From assembly GCF_015354735.1 (NCBI RefSeq), contig NZ_JACEFJ010000013.1, forward strand, positions 61,482 to 125,481: DNA of 64,000 bases, in the 5' to 3' direction. The position numbers and the translations under genes were made by a program. The notes beneath the pieces were generated by a model, which was not told where the DNA came from, ran no database searches, and was given only the letters and a program-made list of their open reading frames with translations. The stretch is from Pararhodonellum marinum (GTDB taxonomy: Bacteria; Bacteroidota; Bacteroidia; Cytophagales; Cyclobacteriaceae). Position 1 is the stretch's first letter, and every line of letters starts with the position of its first letter. Positions 33,529 to 42,246 of the stretch are shown here, piece by piece.

Positions 33529-33537
33529 GAATAAAAA

Positions 33538-34539
33538 TTACCCCTTTGATAATTCCAATACCTGTTGCCAGATTTCAGGGTCTACTGGCACGCCCTTTTC
33601 CAAATTTTCCTTTCTTGTTTTCAAGGTACCTTCACCCGGATACCTTACCTCCTTATCATCAAAAACTTCCGTTTGGGAAAAATTATCAATCAAACCATCC
33701 AGGATTTCATCTGAAAAATCCAAGCCTAGCTTTGGTAGGTAAAAACAAAGAAAAAACTGCGAAAGTCCCGTTTCCTTTTTTCTTTTTCCAACCTGATAGG
33801 CAGCCTGACCTTCAGAAAGCAAAGCTGCCAACACATCCAGCATCAAGGAAAGCCCTGCTCCTTTCCAAAGCCCGATGGGCAAGGCGAGGTGACGGTCAAT
33901 GATTGTTTTAGGGTCTTTGGTCAGGTTACCTGCTTCATCAAAGCCTGCTTCAAAGGGCATTTCCTGACCGGCCCTTGCATAGGCCTGCATTTTCCCATAG
34001 GCAAATTGAGACATGGCCATGTCCAAAACCAAAGGCCCGGCTTTGCGGGGTACGGCTATGACAAGGGGATTGTTCCCCAACAGCGGCTGAGAACCTCCCC
34101 AAGCAGGCATATTGGGTATGGTATTGGAAAAACAGATGCCTATGCAACCCGCTTCCACCGCTTGCCAGCCATAATTCCCAGCCCTCATCCAATGGTTGGT
34201 TTGCCGAAGGGCAACTGCTCCCATGCCAAAGTTTTTGGCCATCTTGATGGCTTTTTCCATGGCAAAGTGTGCATTCAGGTTGCCGGGACCAAAATGCCCA
34301 TCAAATCTCTCAAAAAATCCATTGGACCATAGGGATTCCGGCTTGGCCCTAGGATCGATATGCCCTTCCTGAACAAACTTAAGGTAGGTGGGAAAGCGAT
34401 TCAATCCATGAGAAGCTACCCCGTCCAAGCTGGCTTTGGCAAAAAGAGTCGCACTTAACTTTGCTCCCTCTTCGTCAAAACCAAATTGGCTCAATATGGA
34501 TTCAAAAGTTTGGCACAACTCCACATAGGATATCCTCAT
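33538..34539 (-). CDS. dlgD: Ldh-family dehydrogenase, 3-dehydro-L-gulonate 2-dehydrogenase-like
   Basis: 333 residues of the malate/L-sulfolactate/L-lactate dehydrogenase (Ldh_2) fold. Family blocks: ASLDGVASHGLNRFPTYLKF, GFFERFDGHFGPGNLNAH, VALRQTNHWMRAGNYGWQA, CIGICFSNTIPNMPAWGGSQ, PLLGNNPLVIAVPRK, VLDMAMSQFAYGKMQAYARA and LPIGLWKGAGLSLMLDVLAA. The closest characterised relative by pattern is YiaK/DlgD, which reduces 2,3-diketo-L-gulonate with NADH. In this uronate-related locus a 3-dehydro-gulonate or similar keto-acid is plausible. The symbol is given on pattern only. Confidence 0.8.
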   Translation of the reverse strand: MRISYVELCQTFESILSQFGFDEEGAKLSATLFAKASLDGVASHGLNRFPTYLKFVQEGHIDPRAKPESLWSNGFFERFDGHFGPGNLNAHFAMEKAIKMAKNFGMGAVALRQTNHWMRAGNYGWQAVEAGCIGICFSNTIPNMPAWGGSQPLLGNNPLVIAVPRKAGPLVLDMAMSQFAYGKMQAYARAGQEMPFEAGFDEAGNLTKDPKTIIDRHLALPIGLWKGAGLSLMLDVLAALLSEGQAAYQVGKRKKETGLSQFFLCFYLPKLGLDFSDEILDGLIDNFSQTEVFDDKEVRYPGEGTLKTRKENLEKGVPVDPEIWQQVLELSKG

Positions 34540-34550
34540 GATAATTCCAG

Positions 34551-35879
34551 TTAAAACTCCAAGATCACAATGGTATCAATTTCCTCCCTCTGCTTTCTAG
34601 GTATGCTCAACATGACTCCCAGATCATTCTCTTTGAATGTAACCTTGGAACCATCTTTCATCAAAGAGGCTTTTTTTATTTTTTTGTCCAAAACAGGCAT
34701 CAAAATGGTCTCGTCTTCCGCATCCATCACATGGACAAATACCTTGTTGTCCTTGGCGGTGGTCACACCCCAATTTCTCGGAGAAACCGGGCCTCCTCGC
34801 GTACCATAAATGGATTCTCCGTATTGACCGAGCCATTCGGCCATGACCATCAGGCTGTCCACGTTTTCGGGCTGTAATTTGCCATTGGGGAGTGGGCCTG
34901 TGTTCAGAAGAAAGTTGGCATTGGCTCCGGCTGCTCTGACCAGGGTCTGCAGCAGTTGTTTGGTGGTCTTGAACCTCCGGTCTTTGATGTTGTAGCCCCA
35001 TGAACCATTCATGGTTTCGCACATCTCAAGGGGCAATTCCGAAATGGCACCGGTATGGTTGAATCCCATGGTATTTTGACCGGGCAGGTCCCTTTCAAAC
35101 ATCTGAAAGTCCTCTCCCGGAAATGGCATCAAATGGTGGTTGCTCCCGATCAGCGCACCAGGCTGAAGTGCATGGATCATGGAATAGGTTTTATCCAGTT
35201 GCCAGTCTTCGTCCAGTTTGTCCCATTGTCCATCAAACCAAATTCCCCCAATGTCCCCATAATTCGTCAAAAGTTCGGTGAGTTGTGCATTCATATATTC
35301 GATGTATCGGTTCCAATCCCCGCTTTCAGGCCTGCCGGTATAGTCCCTGCCCGTCCTGCCCCGTGGAAAATAATCCGGATGGTGCCAGTCCAGCTGGGAA
35401 TAGTAAAAAAACAACTTGATGCCTTCCCGGTCACAGGCTTCTTTCAACTGCCGGATGACATCTTTACCATAGGGAGTGGCTTTGACAATATTGTAATCTG
35501 ATACCTCTGAATCGTACATGGCGAAACCATCATGGTGTTTGGAAGTGATAGTGATGTATTTCATGCCTGCCTTTTTGGCAATGGACACCCATTCCTCTGC
35601 ATCAAATTGAGCAGGATTAAAAAAATCAGGTAAGTTTTCATAGGCATGTATGGGGATCTGTTTCTGGTTCATGATCCATTCTGCAATGCCCATGTCTCCT
35701 CCCCCTCCCATCACACTGTAAACCCCCCAATGGATAAAAAGCCCATACTTGGCATCCTGAAACCATTCCCGGTTTTCTAAATTTTCAGGACTGGGAGTGT
35801 AATCTTCCTGGGCCTGCAAGCATGGAGAAGCAAGTATCAAAAGAAATCCAATTAGTGTAAGGCAAAGTTTTGTTTTCAT
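34551..35879 (-). CDS. alpha-L-fucosidase, GH29
   Basis: 442 residues with a signal peptide (LCLTLIGFLLILASPCLQA). The GH29 barrel shows WFQDAKYGLFIHWGVYSVMG, AGMKYITITSKHHDGFAMYD, LKEACDREGIKLFFYYSQLD, and the nucleophile in GGIWFDGQWD (Asp at about residue 220). The C-terminal beta-sandwich is present. It removes terminal alpha-L-fucose from oligosaccharides in the periplasm. It is fourth in the minus-strand PUL enzyme run, indicating that the target glycan carries fucosyl (or structurally similar) side groups. Confidence 0.92.
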   Translation of the reverse strand: MKTKLCLTLIGFLLILASPCLQAQEDYTPSPENLENREWFQDAKYGLFIHWGVYSVMGGGGDMGIAEWIMNQKQIPIHAYENLPDFFNPAQFDAEEWVSIAKKAGMKYITITSKHHDGFAMYDSEVSDYNIVKATPYGKDVIRQLKEACDREGIKLFFYYSQLDWHHPDYFPRGRTGRDYTGRPESGDWNRYIEYMNAQLTELLTNYGDIGGIWFDGQWDKLDEDWQLDKTYSMIHALQPGALIGSNHHLMPFPGEDFQMFERDLPGQNTMGFNHTGAISELPLEMCETMNGSWGYNIKDRRFKTTKQLLQTLVRAAGANANFLLNTGPLPNGKLQPENVDSLMVMAEWLGQYGESIYGTRGGPVSPRNWGVTTAKDNKVFVHVMDAEDETILMPVLDKKIKKASLMKDGSKVTFKENDLGVMLSIPRKQREEIDTIVILEF

Positions 35880-35987
35880 GGTTATGGGGTTTAAACAGGT
35901 TAATGATAAACCAATTTAACCCGTTTTACCCAATACAAAAAACCTGCGCCAAAGATTCTGCCCGGAATGGATCCGATGTCAAACAAA

Positions 35988-36563
35988 TTATTCCGATTCC
36001 AGTCCCGGTATGGCTTGCAGAAGCATGGATTCTCCTTCCTCCCCAAAATAAATGACCAAAAGGTTGAACACGACCTTGTAGGTATGGGCAGCCAACAGTG
36101 CCTTATAATAGCGGGATTCATATTCCATCAACTCATTGGGACCTGCGACCAGTGTAGTGCCCACATTCCCAATCAGGAGGGAGTCTCCTTTTACAGTATA
36201 CCCTCCACCAAAAGCATTGACCGGAGCCACTCCAGAAAAAATATAAGGGAACTGATCTCCATTGGGGGATTGGTTGGGCTCATCAGTGAGCTGCAGTGTA
36301 ATCTGAAAGTCTCTGGCGGCCCCTCTCTCCGATTCATAGAACCTACATGGTGGGTAAGTGAGTTGTGTAGAGCCGGCCTCCCGAAAGCCAATAAGTTTCC
36401 AATTCCACTTTAATGGAAAAACTTCCCCTGTCACTTTGTAGGAGATGGGACAATGGTTGGATTCCTCATCTACATTGCAGGAAACGAGCAAAGCCAGGCA
36501 AAAGAGTCCAAAAATGGTATTGGAAAGAATATTTGATGGTCGCAATGGAAATATATCGGTCAT
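35988..36563 (-). CDS. hypothetical lipoprotein of the PUL
   Basis: 191 residues. A lipoprotein signal (IFGLFCLALLVSC) is followed by a short linker and a beta-rich domain that starts YKVTGEVFPLKWNWKLIGFR. It later has GVAPVNAFGGGYTVKGDSLL and ends EGESMLLQAIP. The pattern is reminiscent of small META-like or heat-resistance lipoproteins, but no family can be assigned with confidence. It lies within the PUL between the quinoprotein fusion and GH29 genes, with 100-170 bp gaps on both sides, so it may be transcribed separately. Confidence 0.6.
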   Translation of the reverse strand: MTDIFPLRPSNILSNTIFGLFCLALLVSCNVDEESNHCPISYKVTGEVFPLKWNWKLIGFREAGSTQLTYPPCRFYESERGAARDFQITLQLTDEPNQSPNGDQFPYIFSGVAPVNAFGGGYTVKGDSLLIGNVGTTLVAGPNELMEYESRYYKALLAAHTYKVVFNLLVIYFGEEGESMLLQAIPGLESE

Positions 36564-36732
36564 GGTATTGACAAGACGCCAATTCCTTTGGAAATGTTTT
36601 TTAAACCCAGCAAATTTATTTTTGGGTTGGGGAATTCGGAAAAGTTCCTTTCACCAGATCATTCAGGTACCTTTCAAGATTGGAATAATTGGGACTTAGC
36701 TGAAAGCTTGCGGCATCGGCTGGATTTTGGAT

Positions 36733-39681
36733 TCATTTGTTGGTAATAGGCCGAATTTTTAAATTCCGAAATTTCATATCAAAGGGCCCTTTCCCTTCCA
36801 CTCCATGAACCTGTAAACCGATGAATCCTTTTGGATGGGTTTGAAATACCGCCTCATTGGTATGGTCTTCTATCTGATATCCATTGACCCAAGTCTGTAT
36901 TCTAGGACCTTCAGCAAGGATACGAAGTTCATTCCAACCTTGATTATTATAATATGGATGCCCTTCTTTCATCAATTTTTCTGAAGATAGCCATCCTGTC
37001 CCCAGTGCCTCCCCATACAAAACACCGGTAGTAGGAGAATATCCTTCAGGGGTCAACATTTCCTGCCCATGATTTTGTCTGATTTCTATTTGTGGTCCGT
37101 ACACCCTACCTGCACTTTCATTGTAATGATCACCATGTTTGAGCGATTTGGCAGAGGATCTGATTTGGATTCCCGAATTGGTTATGCTGTCAATCTTTAT
37201 TTCCATCAATAATTCAAAGTCCCCGAATTCCTCTTTTGTACAAAGGAAGGAATTCTTGCTCCCCTCAACAGTCCGACCTATAATGGCATTATCCTCAACA
37301 TAAAATTTATGGAAGCCATTCAAGTGAACCCAACCGGCTAAAGATTCCCCATCAAAAAGAGAAATCCACTCATCACTACTTTTCTTTTGAATAGGTGCTG
37401 ATGCTGATTGGGAAGATTCAGGCAAAGCAAAGGCAATTACCGAATCTCCTGACTTGGTTGCATTTTTCCCTCCTCCACCAGCTGTAACCACCAAGTATTG
37501 TTTCCCTTTGATCATGTAAATACTGGGGATGGTATAGCCTCCGGCAGGCAATTGATATTCCCATAAAATTTTCCCGGAATAGGATTCAAACGCCCTTATC
37601 TTTTCATCCGGAGTTGCCGCGATGAAAACTACTCCACCTGCGGTAGTAACGGGGCCTCCAAAATTGACTGAACCGGTATTGCGAATGCCCTTGGAGACCA
37701 ATTCCGGATATTCCCCCAAAGGCACTTGCCAAAGTATTTCTCCCTCATTCAGGTTGATTGCGCTGAGCGTTCCCCATGGAGGGGATATGGCAGGAGCCCC
37801 ATATTGATCACGCAGGTATTTGTATCCGTCAATGACAAATTTTGTTTTCCCGGCATCTTCCATTTTCAATTCTTTTCCACTGATCAGTTTTTCCTGTTGC
37901 GTTTGGTCGCCTTTAAGAAATGTCACCAATGCTTTGACCTCTTTATCAGAAAGATGATTGAATCCAGGCATCAGGTTTCTCCCCTGACTGATGGTCCTGT
38001 AGATCTCCCCATCTTTTAGAGAAAGACTAAGAAGCGGAGGATGGGTAGGTGGGTTACCTTTCAAATCAGCCCCATGGCAGACTGTGCAATGCTTGCTGTA
38101 CAAAGCTGCGCCCAATTCTATGGGTTCGGAATAGGTGTCTTCCAATTTGTTCCTTACTTCGATAAGTTTGTTGATGCTGGGAAGTTCATTGGCATTCACG
38201 TACAAAACATTCAAAAATGGGTCATAAGCACCTCCTCCCCATTCCATTCCTCCTAGGTGCCCCGGCATGGAAATGGTACCACGAAGTGAAGGCGGGGAAT
38301 AAATTCCTCCAAGATCATACTTCTCAAACTGCTCTGTAGCATATGCGTGGGATTCAGGGGTGACATCGCTGATATCTGCCTCTGTCAAGGTTTGCCTGAC
38401 CAATGGCAACGGTTTTACTGGAAATGGTTGTGTGGGCCAAGATGCTTCTCCTGGAATATCAGAGGAAGGTATGGGGCGTTCTTCTACCGGAAACAAAGGC
38501 TCGCCAGTATCTCTGTCCAAAATAAATGTCAAGCCCATTTTAGTCATTTGCACGACGGCATCCTTTTGCTCACCATTCATTTTTAAGGTTACAAGTATTG
38601 GGGCAGGAGGATTGTCATAATCATAAATATCATGTCTCACTGTCTGATAATGCCACTTTCTCTCACCAGTTTTGGCATCCAGGGCAATGACACAATTCCC
38701 AAACAGATTATTTCCTTTTCTGAATCCACCATAAAAATCGTTGGCAGGAGAGCCGGTAGCAAAAAACACCCAACCTCTCTTTTCATCAAGTGAAAATCCA
38801 CCCCAGGGATTGGCTCCACCGTAAATTTCCCCTTCCACCCACTCCCAAGTGTCATGCCCAAACTGGCCTTCTTGCGGAATGGTATGGAAAACCCACTCCA
38901 ATTCCCCAGTGACTGCATCGTAGGCGCGGACATGTCCAGGTGTGGAATGATAATCCTCAGGAACCTTTGAACCTATAATCAATAGATTTTTAAAAATGAT
39001 ACCGGGAGAGGTCACCTCTATATAAGCTTTGTCCTCATCCATTCCCAGTTTTTGGGTCAGTTGGATATGTCCTCCGTCACCGAAAGAAGGAATAAGTTCG
39101 CCTGTTTTCGCATCCAATGCATATACACGGTCTCTAACAAATAGAAATATGCGCTGCCCTTCCTTTCCTTCCCAATACGTAACCCCCCTGTTTCTGCCTC
39201 GAAGTACTTTTTGACCTTTATTGTATTTGGAGGATTCAAAAAGCCAGATTTCTTCCCCGGAAACCGCATCCAAAGCTACCGCATTAAGTGCCGGGGTGGA
39301 GAGGTACATGATCCCATCTACGATAATGGGATTGCTGTACATATTTGAATTTTCATCCGCATCCCCGGTATGGTATTCCCATACCGGTTCTAGCCTATGT
39401 ACATTGGCTGCATGGATCTGACCCATTTCCGCATATTGATTGGCCTTCTTATCCCCTCTGTATATTCCCCAATCTATATAATTATCAAGTCTGTCTTGCT
39501 CTGGATATTGGGGGGTCAGATCACTTTTTTGATTAAAACTGCAGGCTGCTAGAATGGATAGAAATAAACCAATGGAAAAAGAAGGGATGCATTTTTGGTA
39601 TGTAAAGAACAAAAAGAAACTATTTAAATGAGTCTGATGATCTGAAGGGAAATCAGGTGTAAATTTCATTTTTCTATACAT
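36733..39681 (-). CDS. PQQ-dependent dehydrogenase / cytochrome c / DUF1080 fusion
   Basis: 982 residues; the start could also be the ATG four codons in. A lipobox (SILAACS, about residue 47) follows a long N-terminus. A PQQ beta-propeller (about 60-500 and 640-760) carries DWGIYRGDKKANQYAEMGQI, GEEIWLF, GWVFFATGSPANDFYGGFRK and AISPPWGTLSAINLNEGEIL. Inserted at about 510-600 is a cytochrome c domain with heme motif CTVCHG (about 532) and the axial Met in NLMPGFNHLSD. A DUF1080 domain (about 765-980) starts WISLFDGESLAGWVHLNG and includes GPQIEIRQNHGQ. One chain could oxidise a sugar, store the electrons on heme, and cleave the keto-glycoside. Lipid-anchored, periplasmic or surface. Confidence 0.88.
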   Translation of the reverse strand: MYRKMKFTPDFPSDHQTHLNSFFLFFTYQKCIPSFSIGLFLSILAACSFNQKSDLTPQYPEQDRLDNYIDWGIYRGDKKANQYAEMGQIHAANVHRLEPVWEYHTGDADENSNMYSNPIIVDGIMYLSTPALNAVALDAVSGEEIWLFESSKYNKGQKVLRGRNRGVTYWEGKEGQRIFLFVRDRVYALDAKTGELIPSFGDGGHIQLTQKLGMDEDKAYIEVTSPGIIFKNLLIIGSKVPEDYHSTPGHVRAYDAVTGELEWVFHTIPQEGQFGHDTWEWVEGEIYGGANPWGGFSLDEKRGWVFFATGSPANDFYGGFRKGNNLFGNCVIALDAKTGERKWHYQTVRHDIYDYDNPPAPILVTLKMNGEQKDAVVQMTKMGLTFILDRDTGEPLFPVEERPIPSSDIPGEASWPTQPFPVKPLPLVRQTLTEADISDVTPESHAYATEQFEKYDLGGIYSPPSLRGTISMPGHLGGMEWGGGAYDPFLNVLYVNANELPSINKLIEVRNKLEDTYSEPIELGAALYSKHCTVCHGADLKGNPPTHPPLLSLSLKDGEIYRTISQGRNLMPGFNHLSDKEVKALVTFLKGDQTQQEKLISGKELKMEDAGKTKFVIDGYKYLRDQYGAPAISPPWGTLSAINLNEGEILWQVPLGEYPELVSKGIRNTGSVNFGGPVTTAGGVVFIAATPDEKIRAFESYSGKILWEYQLPAGGYTIPSIYMIKGKQYLVVTAGGGGKNATKSGDSVIAFALPESSQSASAPIQKKSSDEWISLFDGESLAGWVHLNGFHKFYVEDNAIIGRTVEGSKNSFLCTKEEFGDFELLMEIKIDSITNSGIQIRSSAKSLKHGDHYNESAGRVYGPQIEIRQNHGQEMLTPEGYSPTTGVLYGEALGTGWLSSEKLMKEGHPYYNNQGWNELRILAEGPRIQTWVNGYQIEDHTNEAVFQTHPKGFIGLQVHGVEGKGPFDMKFRNLKIRPITNK

Positions 39682-39748
39682 GCTGAACGCTACCTTTTTT
39701 TAAGATATGAAGTGCAAATTTCTTCGCTGAAATCTCTTCAAATGACTA

Positions 39749-40927
39749 TTATTTGTACCTGACATGAATCGGGCTGTTTAAACGATTGGAAAAACCTTGG
39801 AGATAGGTCTCCCATTCCTTTTGATTCACGATTTCTCCTGCTTGATCCCAGGCAAACCCAGCAAAGAAAACCACCGTGTTTTCCGAATCCGGGATCAGGT
39901 TGACTAAAATATGGCTTTGGTCCCGATGGGGGCTTTCGTGTTTCCTATGGCTTTCTATTTTTGAAGGATCCACCACCATCCCCGTCCCAATAAAGGTACC
40001 TTGCATAGGTTCCCAATAACCAAAAAATCCTTTTTGCTCATCCCAAAAAGCCTGCCCTTCATTTTCATGCATGGTCAGACCAACTGTCAAATAAGGCAAA
40101 GGTTCTGAACTGTCGATTTTGATTTCGTATTTGGTCAGATGGCTTCCCAGATCCAACTTTATGTGTTTGGTTTCTTTGATAGACATTCCATCTATGGTGT
40201 AAGGGGCATAATCCAATTCAAAAACCGTCCTCAGAGGTCCCTCAGCCAAAGTCCTGTAGTTCACAAAATTATCCGCAGCATAAAGGGTGTCACCATCCCA
40301 GAAACCGGTTCCACCAATGCCTCTGCTGATTCCGACGTGATAAAAGTCGGCACCTTCGCCAGTGTCTTTGTGGTAGGAGCCTGCACCTGACAGTTCTTTC
40401 TCATACCACTTATCAATGATGGGATAAGGTACTTTTTTATGCCAAGCATCGATTCCGCTTGAAAATGTGCCTCCTGGCTCTCCCTCTTTGATCCTTCGCA
40501 AAGCGTCCGGGCCATAAGTTCTGAAAGCAACTTTATCATTTTCCCAGGTATAGTCATCTGTCCTTTCCGGTACAAACCTGGAAAATGTCCTGACGTCCGG
40601 TGACGAATACGGCCCTGCTGCTTCCACAATTTCCAAGTGCACTTCTTCGTCTTTTTCCAGCTTGACCCCGACCAGCAGGTTTTCCCTATTTCCTTGATCA
40701 TCCATCAGCCATTGATGGTCCAGCAGTGTTCCGTTGCTGCGGTTTCTAATCCTGAGGTGATCCCATTTTTGATCATCCAGCCCCATATTTACTGATTCAA
40801 GGGGCAAATTGACAATTGCATATTCATGGTCAACTCCTGAAACCACCACAAAATAGGAAGGAGCTGCTGGCTCACAGGCCGTGAAGATTAGAAAGAGGAT
40901 CAAAAACCGAAATACATGAAAGTTCAT
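39749..40927 (-). CDS. DUF4861 lipoprotein
   Basis: 392 residues. Lipoprotein signal LILFLIFTAC. The body is a beta-rich DUF4861-type fold: PLESVNMGLDDQKWDHLRIR, FSRFVPERTDDYTWENDKVA, FRTYGPDALRRIKEGEPG, IDKWYEKELSGAGSYHKDTG, GISRGIGGTGFWDGDTLY, LPYLTVGLTMHENEGQ. Proteins of this family are encoded beside GH88 or GH105 genes in loci for ulvan, pectin and related uronate glycans. Its biochemical role is not settled; it may be a carbohydrate-active enzyme or binding protein. It starts 17 bp after the GH88 gene's stop. Confidence 0.8.
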   Translation of the reverse strand: MNFHVFRFLILFLIFTACEPAAPSYFVVVSGVDHEYAIVNLPLESVNMGLDDQKWDHLRIRNRSNGTLLDHQWLMDDQGNRENLLVGVKLEKDEEVHLEIVEAAGPYSSPDVRTFSRFVPERTDDYTWENDKVAFRTYGPDALRRIKEGEPGGTFSSGIDAWHKKVPYPIIDKWYEKELSGAGSYHKDTGEGADFYHVGISRGIGGTGFWDGDTLYAADNFVNYRTLAEGPLRTVFELDYAPYTIDGMSIKETKHIKLDLGSHLTKYEIKIDSSEPLPYLTVGLTMHENEGQAFWDEQKGFFGYWEPMQGTFIGTGMVVDPSKIESHRKHESPHRDQSHILVNLIPDSENTVVFFAGFAWDQAGEIVNQKEWETYLQGFSNRLNSPIHVRYK

Positions 40928-40944
40928 GGGACTTGGGGATTGAT

Positions 40945-42168
40945 TTAAAATTTGTTTTCTGAGGTAAATCTCACTTCATGCTTTCTATGCAAAGCCTCAA
41001 GATAATAATAATCGGCATAAACCAAAGGCACATCAACTTCATGTTCTCCCGGCAAATGACCAGTACTGTGATCCAGGATAAACCCCTTGTTCGCACCCAG
41101 ATCAGATCGGTAGGAACTGGTTAGATTATCCAAAACCTGTATGGCTGTCCGTCTGTAGTAATGATCATTCCCTGGCAAATATCCGTCGAGTTCGAGCATG
41201 GCAGAAGCCATGATGGCTGCCGCTGATGCATCCCTGGGCGCATAGGGAATATCAGGTGCATCATAATCCCAATAGGGCACCAAATCCTCCGGCATATTGG
41301 GATGATCCAGCATCAGCTTGGCGATTCTTTCCGCCATTTCCAGGTATTTCACTTTTCCCGTTTCCCGATAACACATCACATATCCATACAATCCCCAAGC
41401 CTGTCCTCTGGACCAAGCAGATTCATGGGCGTATCCCTGATGGGTGTGTTTGTTCCTGACCTCACCAGTCAGGGTGTCATAATCAATGACATGATAAGAA
41501 CTGAAATCGGCTCTAAAATGATTGGCTAAGGTAGTCTCAGCATGGGCGTCCGCTACTTTGTAATAGGAGGAATCCCCGGTCGCTTTTGTGGCCCAAAACA
41601 AAAACTCAAGATTCATCATGTTGTCAATGATGACAGGAAACTGCCATTTATCCCTATTGTGGTCCCAAGACCGAATGGCTCCTACTCTTTCATCAAATCT
41701 CGATATCAATGCATCCGCCGCATCTAACATGACTGCGTGATACTCCTTATTACCGGTCAGCTGAAATCCCTTTCCAAAACTATTGTATATCATGAACCCA
41801 AGGTCATGCGTCCCCCGGTAATTTTTAATCGATTCAAGAGGCGCGGTGAATTCCATGGCCTTCTGTTTCCAAAAATCTTCTCCGGTGGCTTCGTACATCC
41901 ACCACAGGTTGCCCGCAAAAAACCCACTTGTCCAATCCCTCGGCTTCACCAAAAACAAAGTATCTGCCCTCAGCGATCTTGGGCTGACCAGTTCAGGATA
42001 ATTAAGTCTAACTTTTTCTATCTCCTCAAAGGCTGTTTTTAACTGTTCACCTGCAAATTCCATTTCATCCAGATTGAAATCCCGACTTTTGCAGGACAGA
42101 AAAAAGATGAAGAAACAGGGCATCCAAAAAACAATGGATTTTAAAGGGCGTTTTTTTAATCTAATCAT
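40945..42168 (-). CDS. GH88 unsaturated glucuronyl hydrolase
   Basis: 407 residues. Lipoprotein signal (FFIFFLSC). The alpha6/alpha6 barrel has GFFAGNLWWMYEATGEDFWK, GTHDLGFMIYNSFGKG (first catalytic Asp), SWDHNRDKWQFPVIIDNMMN (second Asp, about 215), and HQGYAHESAWSRGQAWGLYG, the GH88 signature. The enzyme removes the 4,5-unsaturated glucuronyl residue left by a polysaccharide lyase. The PUL substrate is therefore first cut by a lyase, which is not present in this window. The product feeds KduI and KduD. A hairpin separates the gene from susD. Confidence 0.92.
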   Translation of the reverse strand: MIRLKKRPLKSIVFWMPCFFIFFLSCKSRDFNLDEMEFAGEQLKTAFEEIEKVRLNYPELVSPRSLRADTLFLVKPRDWTSGFFAGNLWWMYEATGEDFWKQKAMEFTAPLESIKNYRGTHDLGFMIYNSFGKGFQLTGNKEYHAVMLDAADALISRFDERVGAIRSWDHNRDKWQFPVIIDNMMNLEFLFWATKATGDSSYYKVADAHAETTLANHFRADFSSYHVIDYDTLTGEVRNKHTHQGYAHESAWSRGQAWGLYGYVMCYRETGKVKYLEMAERIAKLMLDHPNMPEDLVPYWDYDAPDIPYAPRDASAAAIMASAMLELDGYLPGNDHYYRRTAIQVLDNLTSSYRSDLGANKGFILDHSTGHLPGEHEVDVPLVYADYYYLEALHRKHEVRFTSENKF

Positions 42169-42199
42169 GATTTGGCTGGTATAAATGATCCATATAAAA

Positions 42200-42240
42200 G
42201 CCTGGGAGATCTACTCTCCCAGGCCTTAAAATTTTTTTTT
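42200..42240 (-). terminator. intra-operon hairpin between susD and GH88
   Basis: A perfect 10-bp stem, GCCTGGGAGA and TCTCCCAGGC with a 5-nt loop, lies between susD (stop 42247) and the GH88 start at 42168. On the minus strand it is followed only by TTTTAT, so termination is probably partial, giving higher expression of the transport genes than of the enzymes. Confidence 0.6.
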
Positions 42241-42246
42241 ATGCTA

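Noticed and set aside
34551..42168. Long plus-strand open frames across the PUL enzymes
   Set aside because: They are antisense shadows of clearly homologous minus-strand genes with no family motifs of their own.
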